A DNA stretch of 64,000 bases from Toxorhynchites rutilus septentrionalis (taxonomy: Eukaryota > Arthropoda > Insecta > Diptera > Culicidae): the NCBI RefSeq assembly GCF_029784135.1, contig NC_073746.1, positions 107,698,161 through 107,762,160 of the forward strand, given 5' to 3'. The notes under the pieces are model-generated. The model was not told the DNA's origin, searched no databases, and saw nothing but the letters and a program-made list of their open reading frames with translations. Position 1 is the first letter of the stretch. The number at the start of each line of letters is the position of its first letter. The translations under genes were made by a program, and so were the position numbers. This document shows, in pieces, positions 1 through 10,716 of this stretch.

Positions 1-948
1 AGCTGCGGTAACCTAATTTTCGCCGTCAACCGATCCGAAAGTCCCGTCTGTCGAATTTAATTAGTTAGAAATGCGCCGATGAGCCGCATAAACAAGTTTA
101 GATCACCGCATTGGCACTTGAGCTGGGGTCACGTACAAACACACACAAATATTTTCGCATTTTCTCACACGCTCTCATCGTCCTCATCACTGTCATCAGC
201 TGATTTAATTTTAATCATTAAATATACTCTACATAAATGTATTTCATATTTTATCATTTTAATTAGATAATAATGTATACCGCGAGCCTAGGCAAGGGCG
301 TGGCCACGAGGAGCGGAAGGAGGAGAGCGAGAAAAAAAAGGACTCGCGTATGAGCCTATTTTTGAACACGAATCCGGGGGTCCGGCTTTTGGTCTGCCTC
401 TGACAGTTCCACGCGGCTGGCAATAATGATAATGATAAAACTTGCAGGCCAGGTAATTATAATTATGTTAATAATAAATTTCCGATAGAGCGTTATACCA
501 TTGGTACTGTGCTTTTTTTCCTGCTCTCTTTCCGCTGGCCTCACCTTCCGATATATTTTTGCATTGGTTGCGCTGGAGAATCGAGAGTGAGCTTTCGAAC
601 CGGGCGAATACGTTTGCAGCATTTGAATGCTGTAATAATGGTGCACCGATGGAGAGTTATAGTTGCCCCACAGATAGCTAAATATAAACACAAGAAGCAA
701 ATTATTGGCTTTCCCGCAAATGATTTCATTCTAGTAATTCTAGTTATTCTAGTAATACTCCGGATGAGTAATAATGAACCTTGGAAAGGCATCAGTAAAT
801 CCAATAATCACAATAGAACGAACTATGTGAAATGGAATCTAGACTTTTACTTGGCATGGTATAGTTCCCAGTGTTACGGACCCAGCTTAGACAGCGAAAA
901 TTGACGCGATTAGGGAATTACAGAGTAACAAGCGCATTTCGTTTAAAT
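1..948. other. No gene recognised; flank of the outer hAT
   Basis: AT-rich sequence with no homology I recognise. A short imperfect tandem of a TAGTAATTCT-like 10-mer lies near 728-760. Open frames here (for example 509-904) lack any family motif and overlap one another on both strands, so I treat them as chance. The last 8 bases (GTTTAAAT, 941-948) are the left target duplication of the hAT that follows. Confidence 0.6.
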
Positions 949-1249
949 CAGGGGTTCTCAAAGTGGGGTCGATATTGGTTTCTTAGGGGTTGACATGAAC
1001 GAAAATTGATTTTGGGGGTCGACGAGGTCTAAAAACTAACCCCATTAATTAACACAAATTCTTGTTTGAAACTTTCAAGATAAAGTATAAGTTGTGTTAC
1101 GTGATCCAACTTGATTTCTAGTAGAAAGTATTATTGTTGTACTTTTCAAAAACTCAACAAACAGATGAGTGCGCATAAGTTGAAAATTTTGGCAAGTACA
1201 TTTGACAATTGTATTCTAAAATTTGTTGGAACTTGAATACAGTCCTATA

Positions 1250-1916
1250 AGGGTGCCAATGAAAATGGTCATCTCTAATTTCAAAAAGTTACCTCATAAA
1301 AAATGTTCACCACCTCGAAAAAACACCCTATGCCAAATTTCAGCTCAAACGGACTTAAGTGAGAGTGGCGCAAAACGGTCAAAGTTTGAGTTTTTTGAAA
1401 ATCGAAAAATCATCCAAGGGGGGAGTAAAGGAAATCTGGGTTTTCGAAATTTTTTTTGATGCTAAATGTCTTAAAATTGCATGAAACGTCAAGATCTAGT
1501 GTCACCTCGAAAAAAAAATTTTTTTGTGAAAAATCGACACTCTGGGACTCTCTGGGTTTTTTTTCCCGGAATACGAAACGAAAAGTATGGTTTTGGGTGC
1601 CAATAAAAATAGATATCTCAATTTTTCATTCGGAACTTGCTACGAAATGTTGATTTGCACGATAATATACCCTATGCAAAATATTAGCTCGTTCGGACTT
1701 CATTTACTGGTATCACAAACGTTAAAATTTGAGTTTTTTTGAAAAACGAAAAATCACCGAAAATCGAGGTTTGAAAAAATTGTTTTTGATACCAATTGTC
1801 TTAAAATTGCATTATTCGTCGAGATTTACAGTTATCTCGATTTTTTTTTATCAAAAAAATTGTTTTTTTTGGCACTTGGTCGATTTTCCGTCTGAAAAAT
1901 CGATTTTTGAAAAATA
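1250..1916 (+). repeat. Left arm of the long-inverted-repeat element
   Basis: Poly-T/poly-A-rich arm with repeated phrases such as TTTGAGTTTTTTGAAAA and GTCTTAAAATTGCAT occurring twice within it. This gives the arm a crude internal duplication (about 1376-1500 and 1725-1830). It pairs with the right arm at 3456-4020. Confidence 0.75.
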
Positions 1917-1917
1917 T

Positions 1918-3453
1918 AGGAGGTTGTGTCCTAGATACGACCGCATTGTTGACGTAGAACTACACTGTTATTTTATATAAGTCGCTTGTTTATACGTTCG
2001 GGTATTATTCTATGATGCCGTGAAGTTTTAGAATAATCTCTGGAATAGTTTTTTCATTGTAGAATCAGTTGACGATAATTGATTGAAGATTCATCCTTCC
2101 CTCTCATAACAATACACTAGCTGATCATATGTCGCAATTTTATTCCATGTCAATGCATTGAAAATTTACCGCGAACGCTATTCCGGTGGCCTTTTTCGCA
2201 ATAGACATAGACTCGGCTACAGTCGATTATATACATGTTGCACCAGCACCATTATTCCACGTCTCATAACTACATCAATATATCTTTGGCACCGCATGGA
2301 AACAACAACAATGACAACACTTGCAAGTATCAAAGATCATGCTACATGTTATATAGAATTGCCTCTGTGGAATCGCACCTCTGGGCATCGTTCGTACAAC
2401 GTAAACCAAGCGCCAAACAAGCGTTCGCCAGAGCATGCATTCAAAGCCATTACATTGGCTTGAAACTACTAGGAATATAAACACTTCTCAACATTTTGCG
2501 CTATTCTCAAAAGAAACGCTTCTGTTTATATTACTGACCTCGAGAAAAGATGCTTGGTTTTCCCCAGGAGCTTGATTTTGGTTGCTGCCTCGCGTTGACG
2601 AAATTGAGCCAAGCGTAGCTACTGGTGATTGAACCGATGTCGTACCGAAAAGCGACGAAGCACCCATGCCACGAACTTCGACGTTTGATTTGTATGTATG
2701 GTGCTACTCGCCCGTATAGTTCGTGCCCGGCACCGGAAAAATATTCTTTTCGAGAATTCCTTCATGCATTTGTCCGAAACGTGCTGTGTATGCCCGGAGT
2801 CGTTCCGCTATATATACGTATACACATTTGAAACACACGCAATAATATTTGTCTTGCATGAAAAGTGCCGTGCCGGTTACGCTACGTGCATCATAATATA
2901 ATATTACCTTAACGCGAAAAACGAACAAAAAAACTAAACGACGATATCCAAGTTGGATTACCACTGGTGGGGTCCAATCTTAAATCGAAGCGCAGCGAAA
3001 GCAAAGTGAACTAGATTGCTCAACAGTGCGATGCCGAATGAAAGTTTGCCTCAGCGAGATCCACTGTTTATACTCTAGGCAAGTATGCCCCTTCATTCTT
3101 CTACTTTTCCTTTGTTCACGGAGACTGTAAACCCTATGATTTCCCCTTCGTTGGTCGTCGATAAGTTGCTCGTTATTGACAGCTGTGTTCGGGAAAGCAC
3201 ACAAATTGACAGAACAAATGTATGAGAAAATGGAAACGCTTAAAGTTTTCATGAATTTTAACCATTTACAAACCAGGGGATTGTAATGAATAGCATATTA
3301 AACAAATCTTAGGGAATTTCCGATTCGTTTAGTTTATAAATCGCCAAAATCCGTTCGCGGCAAAAATAATTATTAACGTTAACTTTATTTCATAAAAACG
3401 TGACCTGTTTTCTGATTTGGCACCATTAATGAAAGACGTAGTCCTACGTCAAA
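1918..3453 (-). mobile_element. Histone-promoter repeat family, copy A
   Basis: Read on the minus strand, it starts at TTGACGTAGGACTACGTC near 3453. It ends at 1918 with a TIR-like GTAG-TTC-TACGTCAAC motif followed by a hairpin (stem GGTCGTATC / GACACAACC). The first ~300 bp align with copy B (TTGACGTAG..CTACGTC, GGTGCCAAATCAGAAAACAG, and so on). The segment at about 2700-2850 aligns with copy E around 53600-53750 (shared GAATTCCTTCATGCATTTGTC, read on this copy's plus strand). A histone-style promoter lies at 3036-3072. No intact reading frame. It occupies the centre of the long-armed element and is presumably inserted there. Confidence 0.68.
3036..3072 (-). promoter_or_regulatory. Histone-type TATA and cap box in copy A
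   Basis: On the minus strand TATAAAC (3072 to 3066) is followed, with CATTC starting about 32 nt after the first T, by TTCATTCGG (CATTC at 3040-3036). YCATTCR is the cap-site box of insect replication-dependent histone genes. The spacing is nearly the same as in copy E (52878-52913). No histone frame is recognisable downstream in this copy. Confidence 0.5.
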
Positions 3454-3455
3454 AA

Positions 3456-4020
3456 AAAATTTGAGATAACTGTAAATCTCAACGTGTCATGCAATTTTAA
3501 GACATTTGGCATCTACATTTTTTTTATAAACCCCGATTTCCGGTGATTTTGCGGTTTTAAAAAAAACTCAAGTTTTAACGTCTGCGACACCAGTAAATGA
3601 AGTCCGAATGAGCTAAACTTTGCACAGGGTCGTGCAAATCCACATTTCGTAGCAAGTTCCGAATGAAAAATCGAGATAACTATTTTTATTGGCACCCAAA
3701 ACCATACTTTTCGTTTCGTATTCCGAAAGTCCCAGAGTGTCGATTTTTGACAAAATTTTTTTTTTTTCGAGATGACACTAGATCTCGACGTTTCATGCAA
3801 TTTCAAGACATTTAGCATCAAAATTTTTTTTCGAAACCCCCGATTTCCTTTTTCGATTTTCAAAAAACTCAAACTTTGACCGCTTTGCGCCACTCTCCCT
3901 TAAGTCCGTTTGAGCTGAAATTTGGCATAGGATGTTTTTTCGAGGTGGTGAACATTTTGTATAGGGTAACTTTTTGAAATTTTAGGATCGATTTTTTCTC
4001 ATACATTCATTGGCACCCTA
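3456..4020 (-). repeat. Right arm of the long-inverted-repeat element
   Basis: Reverse complement of the left arm, ending at TGGCACCCTA next to the 9-bp duplication. It diverges from the left arm by scattered substitutions and indels in the homopolymer runs, so the element is not recent. Confidence 0.75.
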
Positions 4021-4029
4021 AGTCCTATA

Positions 4030-4896
4030 CTAATTTAATTCAAGAGATTAGGGGAAAAGGAGGGAATTTGGACCACCTATCGTCGTTGGTCGAGCATTTT
4101 CAAACACTTTTGATGCTTGGTAAAAGAAAATCCGTTCTCTATGGCCTGCGTTGCTCTTTCAAGCTCCTCCTTCTTCCAACGTTGTCTGCCCATCCTCTAT
4201 TTGTAATTCAGTGGCATCTGAAATCAATTAGACCAAAGAAAAGTCTCAGACCTGTAGGACCAATTCACCCCACAGAAACGTGTCCATGTCACCCCACACA
4301 ACATGCAAAAAGTAAAATGCAATTAATTTCATTTATTGTTATCAAACTTACAGTTTCGCTACATCAAATTGTCTCTCTTCTGTAGGCGAACAGAACTTTA
4401 CTGCACAATACACGAAAAGTTTGATTAATTAGCGGGAAAAACCTTAAAACCACTATCGGAAAACTCACATTTTTTGACGATCAAAGTGCTCGCTGTGTTT
4501 ATGCTACAGTTTCCCTCTACTTGTGAAGTTTTACCAAGGTTTTCTTACTTTAGATACATACGGTTCAACAATAGAAGGAAATGACATTATAAAAAATCCA
4601 AGTTGAGCTGTAATTTTTTAGATAAAGGGGTGAATCAAATCAACCCATATGACCAAATCACCCCGTGTTACCCTACATTAGTAGAAAGAGAAAGAAAGTC
4701 TCCAGGTTCATCTCAGAGCACTGTTTTTTTTATCATTAACGCGCGATTTATTTTTTAAAAAGTAATTGCTTACTCCAGTATTTGTGAGTAATTTGTATTA
4801 ACACATTTACAATGAAATTAATATTTATGTAATTTTACATTTATTCATTTTGTTGAATTTTGATGAGAAAATTATGTCATGTTTACCCGCTTAACC
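4030..4896. other. Remaining body of the outer hAT, no gene seen
   Basis: AT-rich DNA between the long-armed element and the inner hAT. The open frame at 4068-4385 has no recognisable family features. GCTTAACC at 4889-4896 is the left target duplication of the inner hAT. Confidence 0.5.
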
Positions 4897-5321
4897 CATG
4901 GTTGTCAGACTTACAGATTTGTCTGGAATCTTCCAGACTTTGGTGAAGCATACATATGTCCAGACTTTCCGCATTTTAGCCCAGAATTTTTTCATATTTA
5001 AAAAAAAAATCTGCAATCACATTTGATTTTTTTAAGTTGGTTGGAAAGCCAATTTGTGCTAGTTTTATTGTAACAGTTATTAAACATGGTATACAGGATG
5101 ACGTATGACGAGATGGTTTCGTTGTTCAAGAGAGACAAAATTGATTTGATTTGCTATAGGGCTGATGGAGCAAGGACCATGACTTCGCCAGGCAACTGAC
5201 TTGGCGCTTGGATAAAAAGGGATTGTCCATCGCTTTTCATTATGAAGTGTATTTGCTGTTGTTCTGCATTATGCGTGTAAGCATATTCCAAATGGAATTA
5301 AGCATACCAATACTGCCGTTC

Positions 5322-5840
5322 AGTTTGCACCCATGGCCGAATGGTTAGCGTCTCACATTATCATTCCGGGTGTTCGGGTTCGATTCCCGTTCTGGCCGGG
5401 GGATTTTTCGTCAAAGATATTTCCTTCGACTTGCACTGTGGTCACGCTTAGTCAAGAGCTTGCCCCTCGGAATACATCCAAGGCGTGCTATTGGCTTAAC
5501 ACGTTAAGCCCCGCGTCGGTCCCTGGGGACTGACACTGAATTTTACGTCTTTGTTGCTCCAATCTCACAGGACCGACAGTAGAATTTTCGTTCGAAAAGT
5601 GTCGGCATTGGAAACGACAACAACAAGCTACAAATAGATATTTAGAAAAGTTCGCTATCGATTCGTTGGGACCGACGTGGGCCAGACGAAAAGCTCACTG
5701 TCCACTGTCGGGCCCCTATTTTGGCCGGGGCTCAACGTGTTAAGAAATCTCAACTAAGTATTAATAAATGACGCTAGTTAATGCATACGTTGTAACGGCA
5801 AAAGTACCACAGAAAACGTTAACGCCATTCAAGAAGAAGA
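5322..5840 (+). mobile_element. tRNA-headed SINE family 1, copy split by a MITE
   Basis: The head has a pol III A box (TGGCCGAATGG, 5335-5345) and B box (GGTTCGATTCC), like a Leu/Ser-type tRNA but without a tRNA 3' half. The body ends in a (GAA)-type tail (AAGAAGAAGA to 5840). The target duplication is TACTGCCGTTC (5311-5321) against TACCGCCGTTC (5841-5851). Further copies: 26212-26473, 33815-34885 (split) and 50475-50752, all minus. Without the insertion the unit is about 280 bp. Confidence 0.8.
5500..5739. mobile_element. TTAA-flanked 240-bp MITE inside the SINE
   Basis: The left end is CACGTTAAGCCCCG and the right end CGGGGCTCAACGTG, inverted repeats with one mismatch over 14 bp. Both sides have TTAA (5496-5499 and 5740-5743). 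Removing it and one TTAA restores the SINE sequence seen in the copy at 50475-50752. The TTAA duplication points to a piggyBac- or Kolobok-type source. No coding capacity. Confidence 0.82.
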
Positions 5841-5841
5841 T

Positions 5842-6480
5842 ACCGCCGTTCTACGCACAGTTGTCCCATGTTACTTTTTGACGATTTTCACTTTTCTTCA
5901 TAAAACTATATGTTTTTTTTGTGTTTTTCAGTAAGATTATGGAAAAACACAAAAGAAAAATATAGTTTATTCCCAACTTTTAAAAAAACAACATCAAGTT
6001 CAATTGTCCCATGTTGATATTCTATTCATAACTGTCCCACCATGTATTTTTTGTAGATCCATATCGAATAAGTCGGTTCAAGTACAATAATTTCATGTCA
6101 CACTTTCATCAGGCCTAATGCACTCTTTTCTGGTTTGGAAGAACGAACCAATTCTCAAACAAATAAGAAAAAGTTTAACAGAACACGTGTACACCTTGTT
6201 AGCGAATGCCTAATAACAATGAGATTTATATTCTGCGAAGGTGTTGCAGATCACTCATTTCTTCATAAATCGATGTTTCTATGCATAATCTTTCGAAAAA
6301 ACACAAAAAAAATTGTTTGTTCTCAGTATATCAAAAAACAACATCAAGTTCAATTGTCCCATGTTGATATTCTAGGCATAACAATCCCAATATGGATTAT
6401 TAAACCCGTAATCAAGCTTAACTGATTCAGCGTGGGGATCTCATCACATTTCATTAAACAATAGTATAGTGCTTATAAAA
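5842..6480. repeat. Pair of direct repeats inside the inner hAT
   Basis: The phrase ACAACATCAAGTTCAATTG continuing into TCCCATGTTGATATTCTA occurs at about 5988-6025 and again at about 6334-6372. Related flanking text (TTCATAAA..., GTGTTTTTC/AACACAAAA) suggests a partial internal duplication or two copies of a small element. Its class is not recognised. Confidence 0.5.
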
Positions 6481-6729
6481 AAATCCGGTGTATTGCTAAA
6501 TTGAAATGCTTAAAGCTTTTGGTAGACAAATATGCGAGAAAACTTTGATTGCGTTTTTCTCAGTTGCTGATTTTGGAACATGGAACAAGTATGCGTAGAA
6601 CGGCAGAACAGCTGTTTTAGCTGTAGTCCCTTGCGGACTAGTAAGTGTGATGAGATTCAGGAAATTCTTGAACTGAAACCCTTGAAATTGCTGCATCCAT
6701 GCGCGACAAGATGACTTTCACTGGTAGCA

Positions 6730-7580
6730 GTGGTGCAAAAAGTGCTTGACAGATATGAACCACTCCGGATCGACTTTAAATCTGTGAAACATATTAATCA
6801 TGTTGAGAACGCCAACATTTTTTTGATATTTCTGTCATACATACTCAAAGTGATTAACAACATGAACAAGCTATTCCAAAGTGAGAGTTCTACCGATTCT
6901 TCATTCGGGCATTTCACGACTTTTCCTCACGGTATTGGATATTTTTTTACAAATGATTTCTTGCAAACGCTAAAAGATCTGAGTAGACTGTTATGCGTTT
7001 TGGACACATCTTTTCTATATTTAGGTTTGTCCCTTATGAAGCGTATGGAAGGAGCGCGATGTGCAGAGCCATATTAGGGCCGCGAACTTGTGGGAAAATT
7101 TTCCACGCGGCGAAATAGGAAGGCGGATAACCACGTGGTTTGATTATCTGTCCAAGAAGGAGAGTTATTTTTCTCTCTCTAAGTTCTCTCACAGTAAGTC
7201 AGTTCAATTCGTTCAGTGAACAAGTAAATTCACTTAGTGCACAGAAGTTGCGTTTTATAAACAAAATTACGAGAGCTTGGGAAATGTCTAGGTTAGGACA
7301 ACAACTGAACATCTCATTAGGAAGTACGTAAACGATGGCAATTTTGCTGTTAGTTGGCTCAATGATTTTTTTTTTTACTTCAACTTCAACGACTCGGTTA
7401 TGATAAATCTGACCATGTTGAACCGTTCAATTTCTACAGAAGAAAACATAAAACCATTCTACCGCTTATTGCAGATTTTCCTAATCTGGTACCCAAAGAA
7501 ATTATTCAACCAATTGATGAGGAATTCAGAGAGCTGCGCAATGTTTATTTTTCAGACAATTCTCCGGATTAACGAACCAA
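6730..7580 (+). pseudogene. hAT transposase remnant
   Basis: A decayed reading frame shows a stretch of hAT character: NHVENANIFLIFLSYILKV followed by a FQSE motif (about 6800-6890). This resembles the part of animal hAT transposases (DUF4371/ZMYM-like) that precedes the dimerisation region. About 500 bp downstream, in another frame, is PNLVPKEIIQPIDEEFREL with further hAT-like residues (about 7480-7565), matching the FP..VP..I..LD.EWR pattern of these proteins. The frame is interrupted by the 247-bp repeat at 7002-7248, by stops and by frameshifts. It lies inside the inner hAT in its plus orientation and is probably that element's own gene. The family call is from memory of the pattern, so moderate confidence. 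Confidence 0.55.
7002..7248 (+). repeat. 247-bp dispersed repeat, copy 1, inserted in the hAT gene
   Basis: Flanked by TGCGTTTT on both sides (6994-7001 and 7249-7256), an exact 8-bp direct repeat. It is about 94% identical by eye to 9777-10013. It contains the near-palindrome ACCACGTGG and, near its end, an AGTGAAC / GTTCACT inverted repeat. No terminal inverted repeats are obvious. Nature unknown; a solo LTR or SINE-like unit is possible. Confidence 0.6.
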
Positions 7581-8759
7581 GGTAATCATGTTTTTGGGCA
7601 AACTTCGAGCCACAACTAACCGTGGTGGTGAAATGGCATTTTCGTAATAAAAAATATTCATTCCAAAAATTTACTGAACACCGAAGAAAGTGGTTTGGTG
7701 CACATGTCAGCAACAATCAAGTTTAAGCATAATGCGTAGATATGTGATAAGAAGAACTATCTGTTAAACCATGTTTTACACCTCAGACGTAAAAATGTTG
7801 ATTGATTGACTGTGTTGAGCTATAGAGAGTTGAAACATTGCAGTTCTAGTCCGGAGAAGGGCCCTTGTGAACAAGCTCAATCTAAACTCCTTCTTCACCT
7901 GCCTTGAGAAAGACACTTCATTGTCATTTATCGTCGGAAAAAGTCCAGACAAATCCAGACTTTTGCTTTTCCAACATCCTGATTTTTGTTCAATACATCT
8001 GGCAACCCTAGCTTAACCATTTATAAGGCTGTGGAAACTAGGCAATAGAACGACTCAAACTCATAACTCAAGGAACATAATCCTTACATGAGGAAGAACA
8101 CATTATCTTTGACAAAAAATAAACTTTTGAAACATGTAAAAAATGGTGACAATGTAGTTGCCATTGCCCATTAACCCCAAGAACACTGCTTGCCGCTGCC
8201 TTGTTAGCTCATTTGATTGTGCCTTTGGTTATACAAAAATCAAAACAATATCTCTAGTGCAGTGAAAAAAAAATTGAATTTTTCATCAAATACACAATTT
8301 TTTATGGAAGAAACTGCATGGACTTACACAGTAGATCCTAAATAGAACGCTTACAGATAAAAACTTATCATGTTGTTGCATGTTCAACGGATCTAAACAG
8401 TTTTTTTCTGAAGGCGCTCTGACGCGGGTTTTTTTAACGTGAAAATGAATCCCAAATTCATATTTTTTCAGCAGCTTTACAAAATTGAAGTATTTCCAGA
8501 GACTTTTAAAAATCTTTGGTTAAATAAAATATTGAAATAATATCCCAAGTGTGACAAAAAAAATATTTTCTGTAGGTGACAATACAGTTGTTACGGCCTT
8601 ATAACAGGTTAACCAACCGCAAAACTTTTAAATTAGTATGAATTTTGAAAAAGAAATAGATTTTTGTTTAAAAAAATTGGCTATAGGGGTCTGAGGTATC
8701 ACTTAATTCTGGAAAAGGGGTCTATTGCCCAAAAAAGTTTGAGAACCCCTGGTTTGAAT

Positions 8760-9776
8760 CAAGATTATTATACTATAAAAACTACCACATGTTTTTTCCT
8801 TCGCCGAGATATGCTCGCTAGAATCCAGGAAGGGAAACAAACAAGACCCAAACGAGAAATGAGCCACTAGATAGGACCATAAACGCATGTGTTAAGTGAT
8901 AAGAGCGCGCATGATTTATGGCGCCAGAACTATGTGCAAAGAGACCCATAGCAATTATCAATAAACAACCCCAAGCGAGCTGTTTTTGACTCAGCTTGGA
9001 CGAACGGTAAATACGCTCGAAAGGTCTAGGTCCTCTTTCTACGGTAAATACAGATGCCAATAAAAAAGATGGAAACAAAAATTAAATGTTTGCGCTTGTT
9101 TGTTTAGGTTTCCGTGCGGGAGGCTAATGAATAGATTAGAATTTCATTGCTGGCAATTAGACGCTTCCCACTTGAACCTTGAACCTTGAACCTTGAAAAC
9201 AAATTGTTTGTGTGATTTATCGGACATGATTTAGAAATACCGTGATGATTTGCTCATTTTTATTCATTATTATTACATTTGAAGACATTTATTCGTGCCA
9301 TGCAGAGATATTTGAAAAAATCATCTGGCATCCCTCACATACAAGCTATTTCTCTCGTGAGAATGTTATCCGGCCGAAAGCGAGCAAATTGCCCCGATCG
9401 AGGGTATACCATACTGCCCGATGTTGAGCTGATGCGGAAAATATCAAATTGAGAAGGAAATGAATCCTTTCTTACCATTTTGTTCTTCATCTGAGATATT
9501 CACTGGGAACTCGACTCAATAAATATGACCCACAGTTATCGCCTCTGAATCGGTTTCAAGCAACAACAACCTTATAGAAATGATGTAGAAAATTACATCG
9601 AAAATCGCTTCCAAAGAAAATTATTTTTCTTATTTTTTTAAAACCTGTTAAAAATGTAAAACTTGCATGGTAGGATTCTATCATCAATTAGCACGATTGC
9701 CTATATCCATTGCATTTCTATTCTTGCTGGTTTACGAGGAAATCAGGAGGGTCAAATTGCCCGGCAGGCGCGTTTT
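8760..9776. other. No gene recognised
   Basis: Low-complexity AT-rich DNA. A short triplication of CTTGAAC lies at about 9171-9198. Open frames (8818-9078 minus, 9242-9427) show no family features. Confidence 0.5.
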
Positions 9777-10013
9777 AGACACATCTTCTCTATATTTAGG
9801 TTTGTCCCTTATGAAGCGCATGGAAGGAGCGCGAAGTGCAGAGCCAGATTAGGGCCGCGAACATGTGGGAAAATTTTCCACGTGGCGAAATAGGAAGGCG
9901 GATAACCACGTGGATTGATTATCTGTCCAAGAAGGAGAGATATTTTTCTCTCTCTAAGTTCTCTCACAGTAAGTCAGTTCAATTCGTTCAGTGAACAAGT
10001 AAGTTCACTTAGT
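9777..10013 (+). repeat. 247-bp dispersed repeat, copy 2
   Basis: Matches 7002-7248 almost throughout, starting at GACACATCTT and ending at TTCACTTAG. Downstream, sequence rich in GTTCAA/TTGAAC motifs continues to about 10060 and is absent from copy 1, so either this copy is longer or the repeat was truncated in copy 1. No matching target duplication found here. Confidence 0.6.
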
Positions 10014-10060
10014 TCAATCCGTTCAAGAATACAATACAGTTCAACAAAACTGTTCAAAGA

Positions 10061-10474
10061 TTGAATATAAAGTTCAATTTTGAAGTACAAGTTAGTTATT
10101 CTGAAATTCTTAATCTGAAATTTACAAGCGTTGGCAATCAGGCGCCACGCAATCAAAGGTAAACAACACAAAAATCCCAAAACCAGAAGTTAATTGTAAG
10201 CTTCACCCGGACGGAACAATCTGGAGCCGTCTGATTCTAAAGCGTTTTTACTATTACGGGATTTTTGTGACAGGGCTTAGCCCATAAGAGAGTCATTGAG
10301 GCAAGACACTTCTAAAAACCCAAACATAATCTCGGGGACAATTTCCCTGGTTTACAACCAGCAAACTTTAAATATAATAACTTGGCATACTCTAAGTCGT
10401 ATATGAAGTAGGATCGAATCATAATCGTATATAATGTCGATCGAAGTATACATCGTGCATATCTACAATCGCAT
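10061..10474. other. No gene recognised
   Basis: AT-rich DNA between two repeats. The phrase GGCGCCACGCAATCAAAGG at about 10141 was considered as a primer-binding site but no LTR structure could be confirmed. Confidence 0.4.
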
Positions 10475-10716
10475 AAAAAAAAAGATCTGTGCAAAGTTTC
10501 AGCCCGATCGGACATGATTTAGGGGTGCCTCAAAGCGCTCAAAGTTTTGATTTTTTGATCCACGAAAATCTTCTAAGGGGGGAGTAAAGGAAATTTGGGA
10601 AATCGAATTTTTTTTTCGATGCCAAATGACTTAAAAATGCATGAAACGTCGAGATCTGGTTTTTGAAATTCGATGATGATTTATTCTCCATACATCCATT
10701 GCCACCCTAATGTATA
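10475..10716 (+). repeat. Deleted relative of the long-inverted-repeat element
   Basis: Contains CTAAGGGGGGAGTAAAGGAA and GCATGAAACGTCGAGATCT, also found in the left arm at 1410-1500. It then jumps directly to a right-end-like terminus, ATTGCCACCCTAA, near 10710. So it keeps part of one arm and the opposite terminus. This is an internally deleted derivative, proving the long-armed family is dispersed. Confidence 0.65.

Larger units (their letters stand above)
1250..4020. mobile_element. Long-inverted-repeat element, MULE-like, with exact 9-bp target duplication
   Basis: Two inverted arms bound the element: left 1250-1916 and right 3456-4020. They match over more than 550 bp with small indels. 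The outer ends are AGGGTGCCAATGAA on the left and the complement of the same motif on the right. Both sides are flanked by AGTCCTATA (1241-1249 and 4021-4029), an exact 9-bp direct repeat. Very long arms plus 9-bp duplications are typical of Mutator-like elements, though foldback elements of other superfamilies are possible. No transposase is visible. The centre is occupied by a member of the histone-promoter repeat family (1918-3453, minus). It is nested in the outer hAT. A deleted relative lies at 10475-10716. Confidence 0.7.
4897..8010 (+). mobile_element. Inner hAT element with decayed transposase
   Basis: The ends are CATGGTTGTCAGA at 4897 and TCTGGCAACCCTA up to 8010, imperfect inverted repeats. 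Both sides are flanked by an exact 8-bp repeat, GCTTAACC (4889-4896 and 8011-8018). The next motif inward, ATTTGTCTGG, recurs inverted near the right end. It contains a hAT-like transposase remnant (about 6730-7580, plus), a SINE (5322-5840) with a MITE inside, and a 247-bp dispersed repeat (7002-7248). It sits inside the outer hAT and so is younger than it. Confidence 0.78.
949..8751. mobile_element. Outer hAT-type DNA transposon, 7.8 kb with nested insertions
   Basis: The left end reads CAGGGGTTCTCAAA at 949. The right end reads TTTGAGAACCCCTG up to 8751, an inverted repeat of at least 14 bp. The flanks are GTTTAAAT (941-948) and GTTTGAAT (8752-8759), an 8-bp target duplication with one mismatch. 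The terminal CAG and 8-bp duplication are hallmarks of the hAT superfamily. Between the ends lie a long-armed element (1250-4020) and a second hAT (4897-8010). About 1.9 kb of the original element remains (949-1249, 4021-4896, 8011-8751). I see no transposase in those parts, so this copy was probably non-autonomous. Orientation is not determined. Confidence 0.82.

Noticed and set aside
509..904. 131-codon open frame, overlapped by another frame on the minus strand
   Set aside because: No family motif, overlapping frames on both strands, AT-rich composition like its surroundings.
5327..5402. tRNA-like sequence with A and B boxes
   Set aside because: Continues into a SINE body with target duplications and further copies; no complete cloverleaf, so not a tRNA gene.
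10141..10160. GGCGCCACGCAATC considered as an LTR primer-binding site
   Set aside because: No paired LTRs and only partial resemblance to known primer sites.
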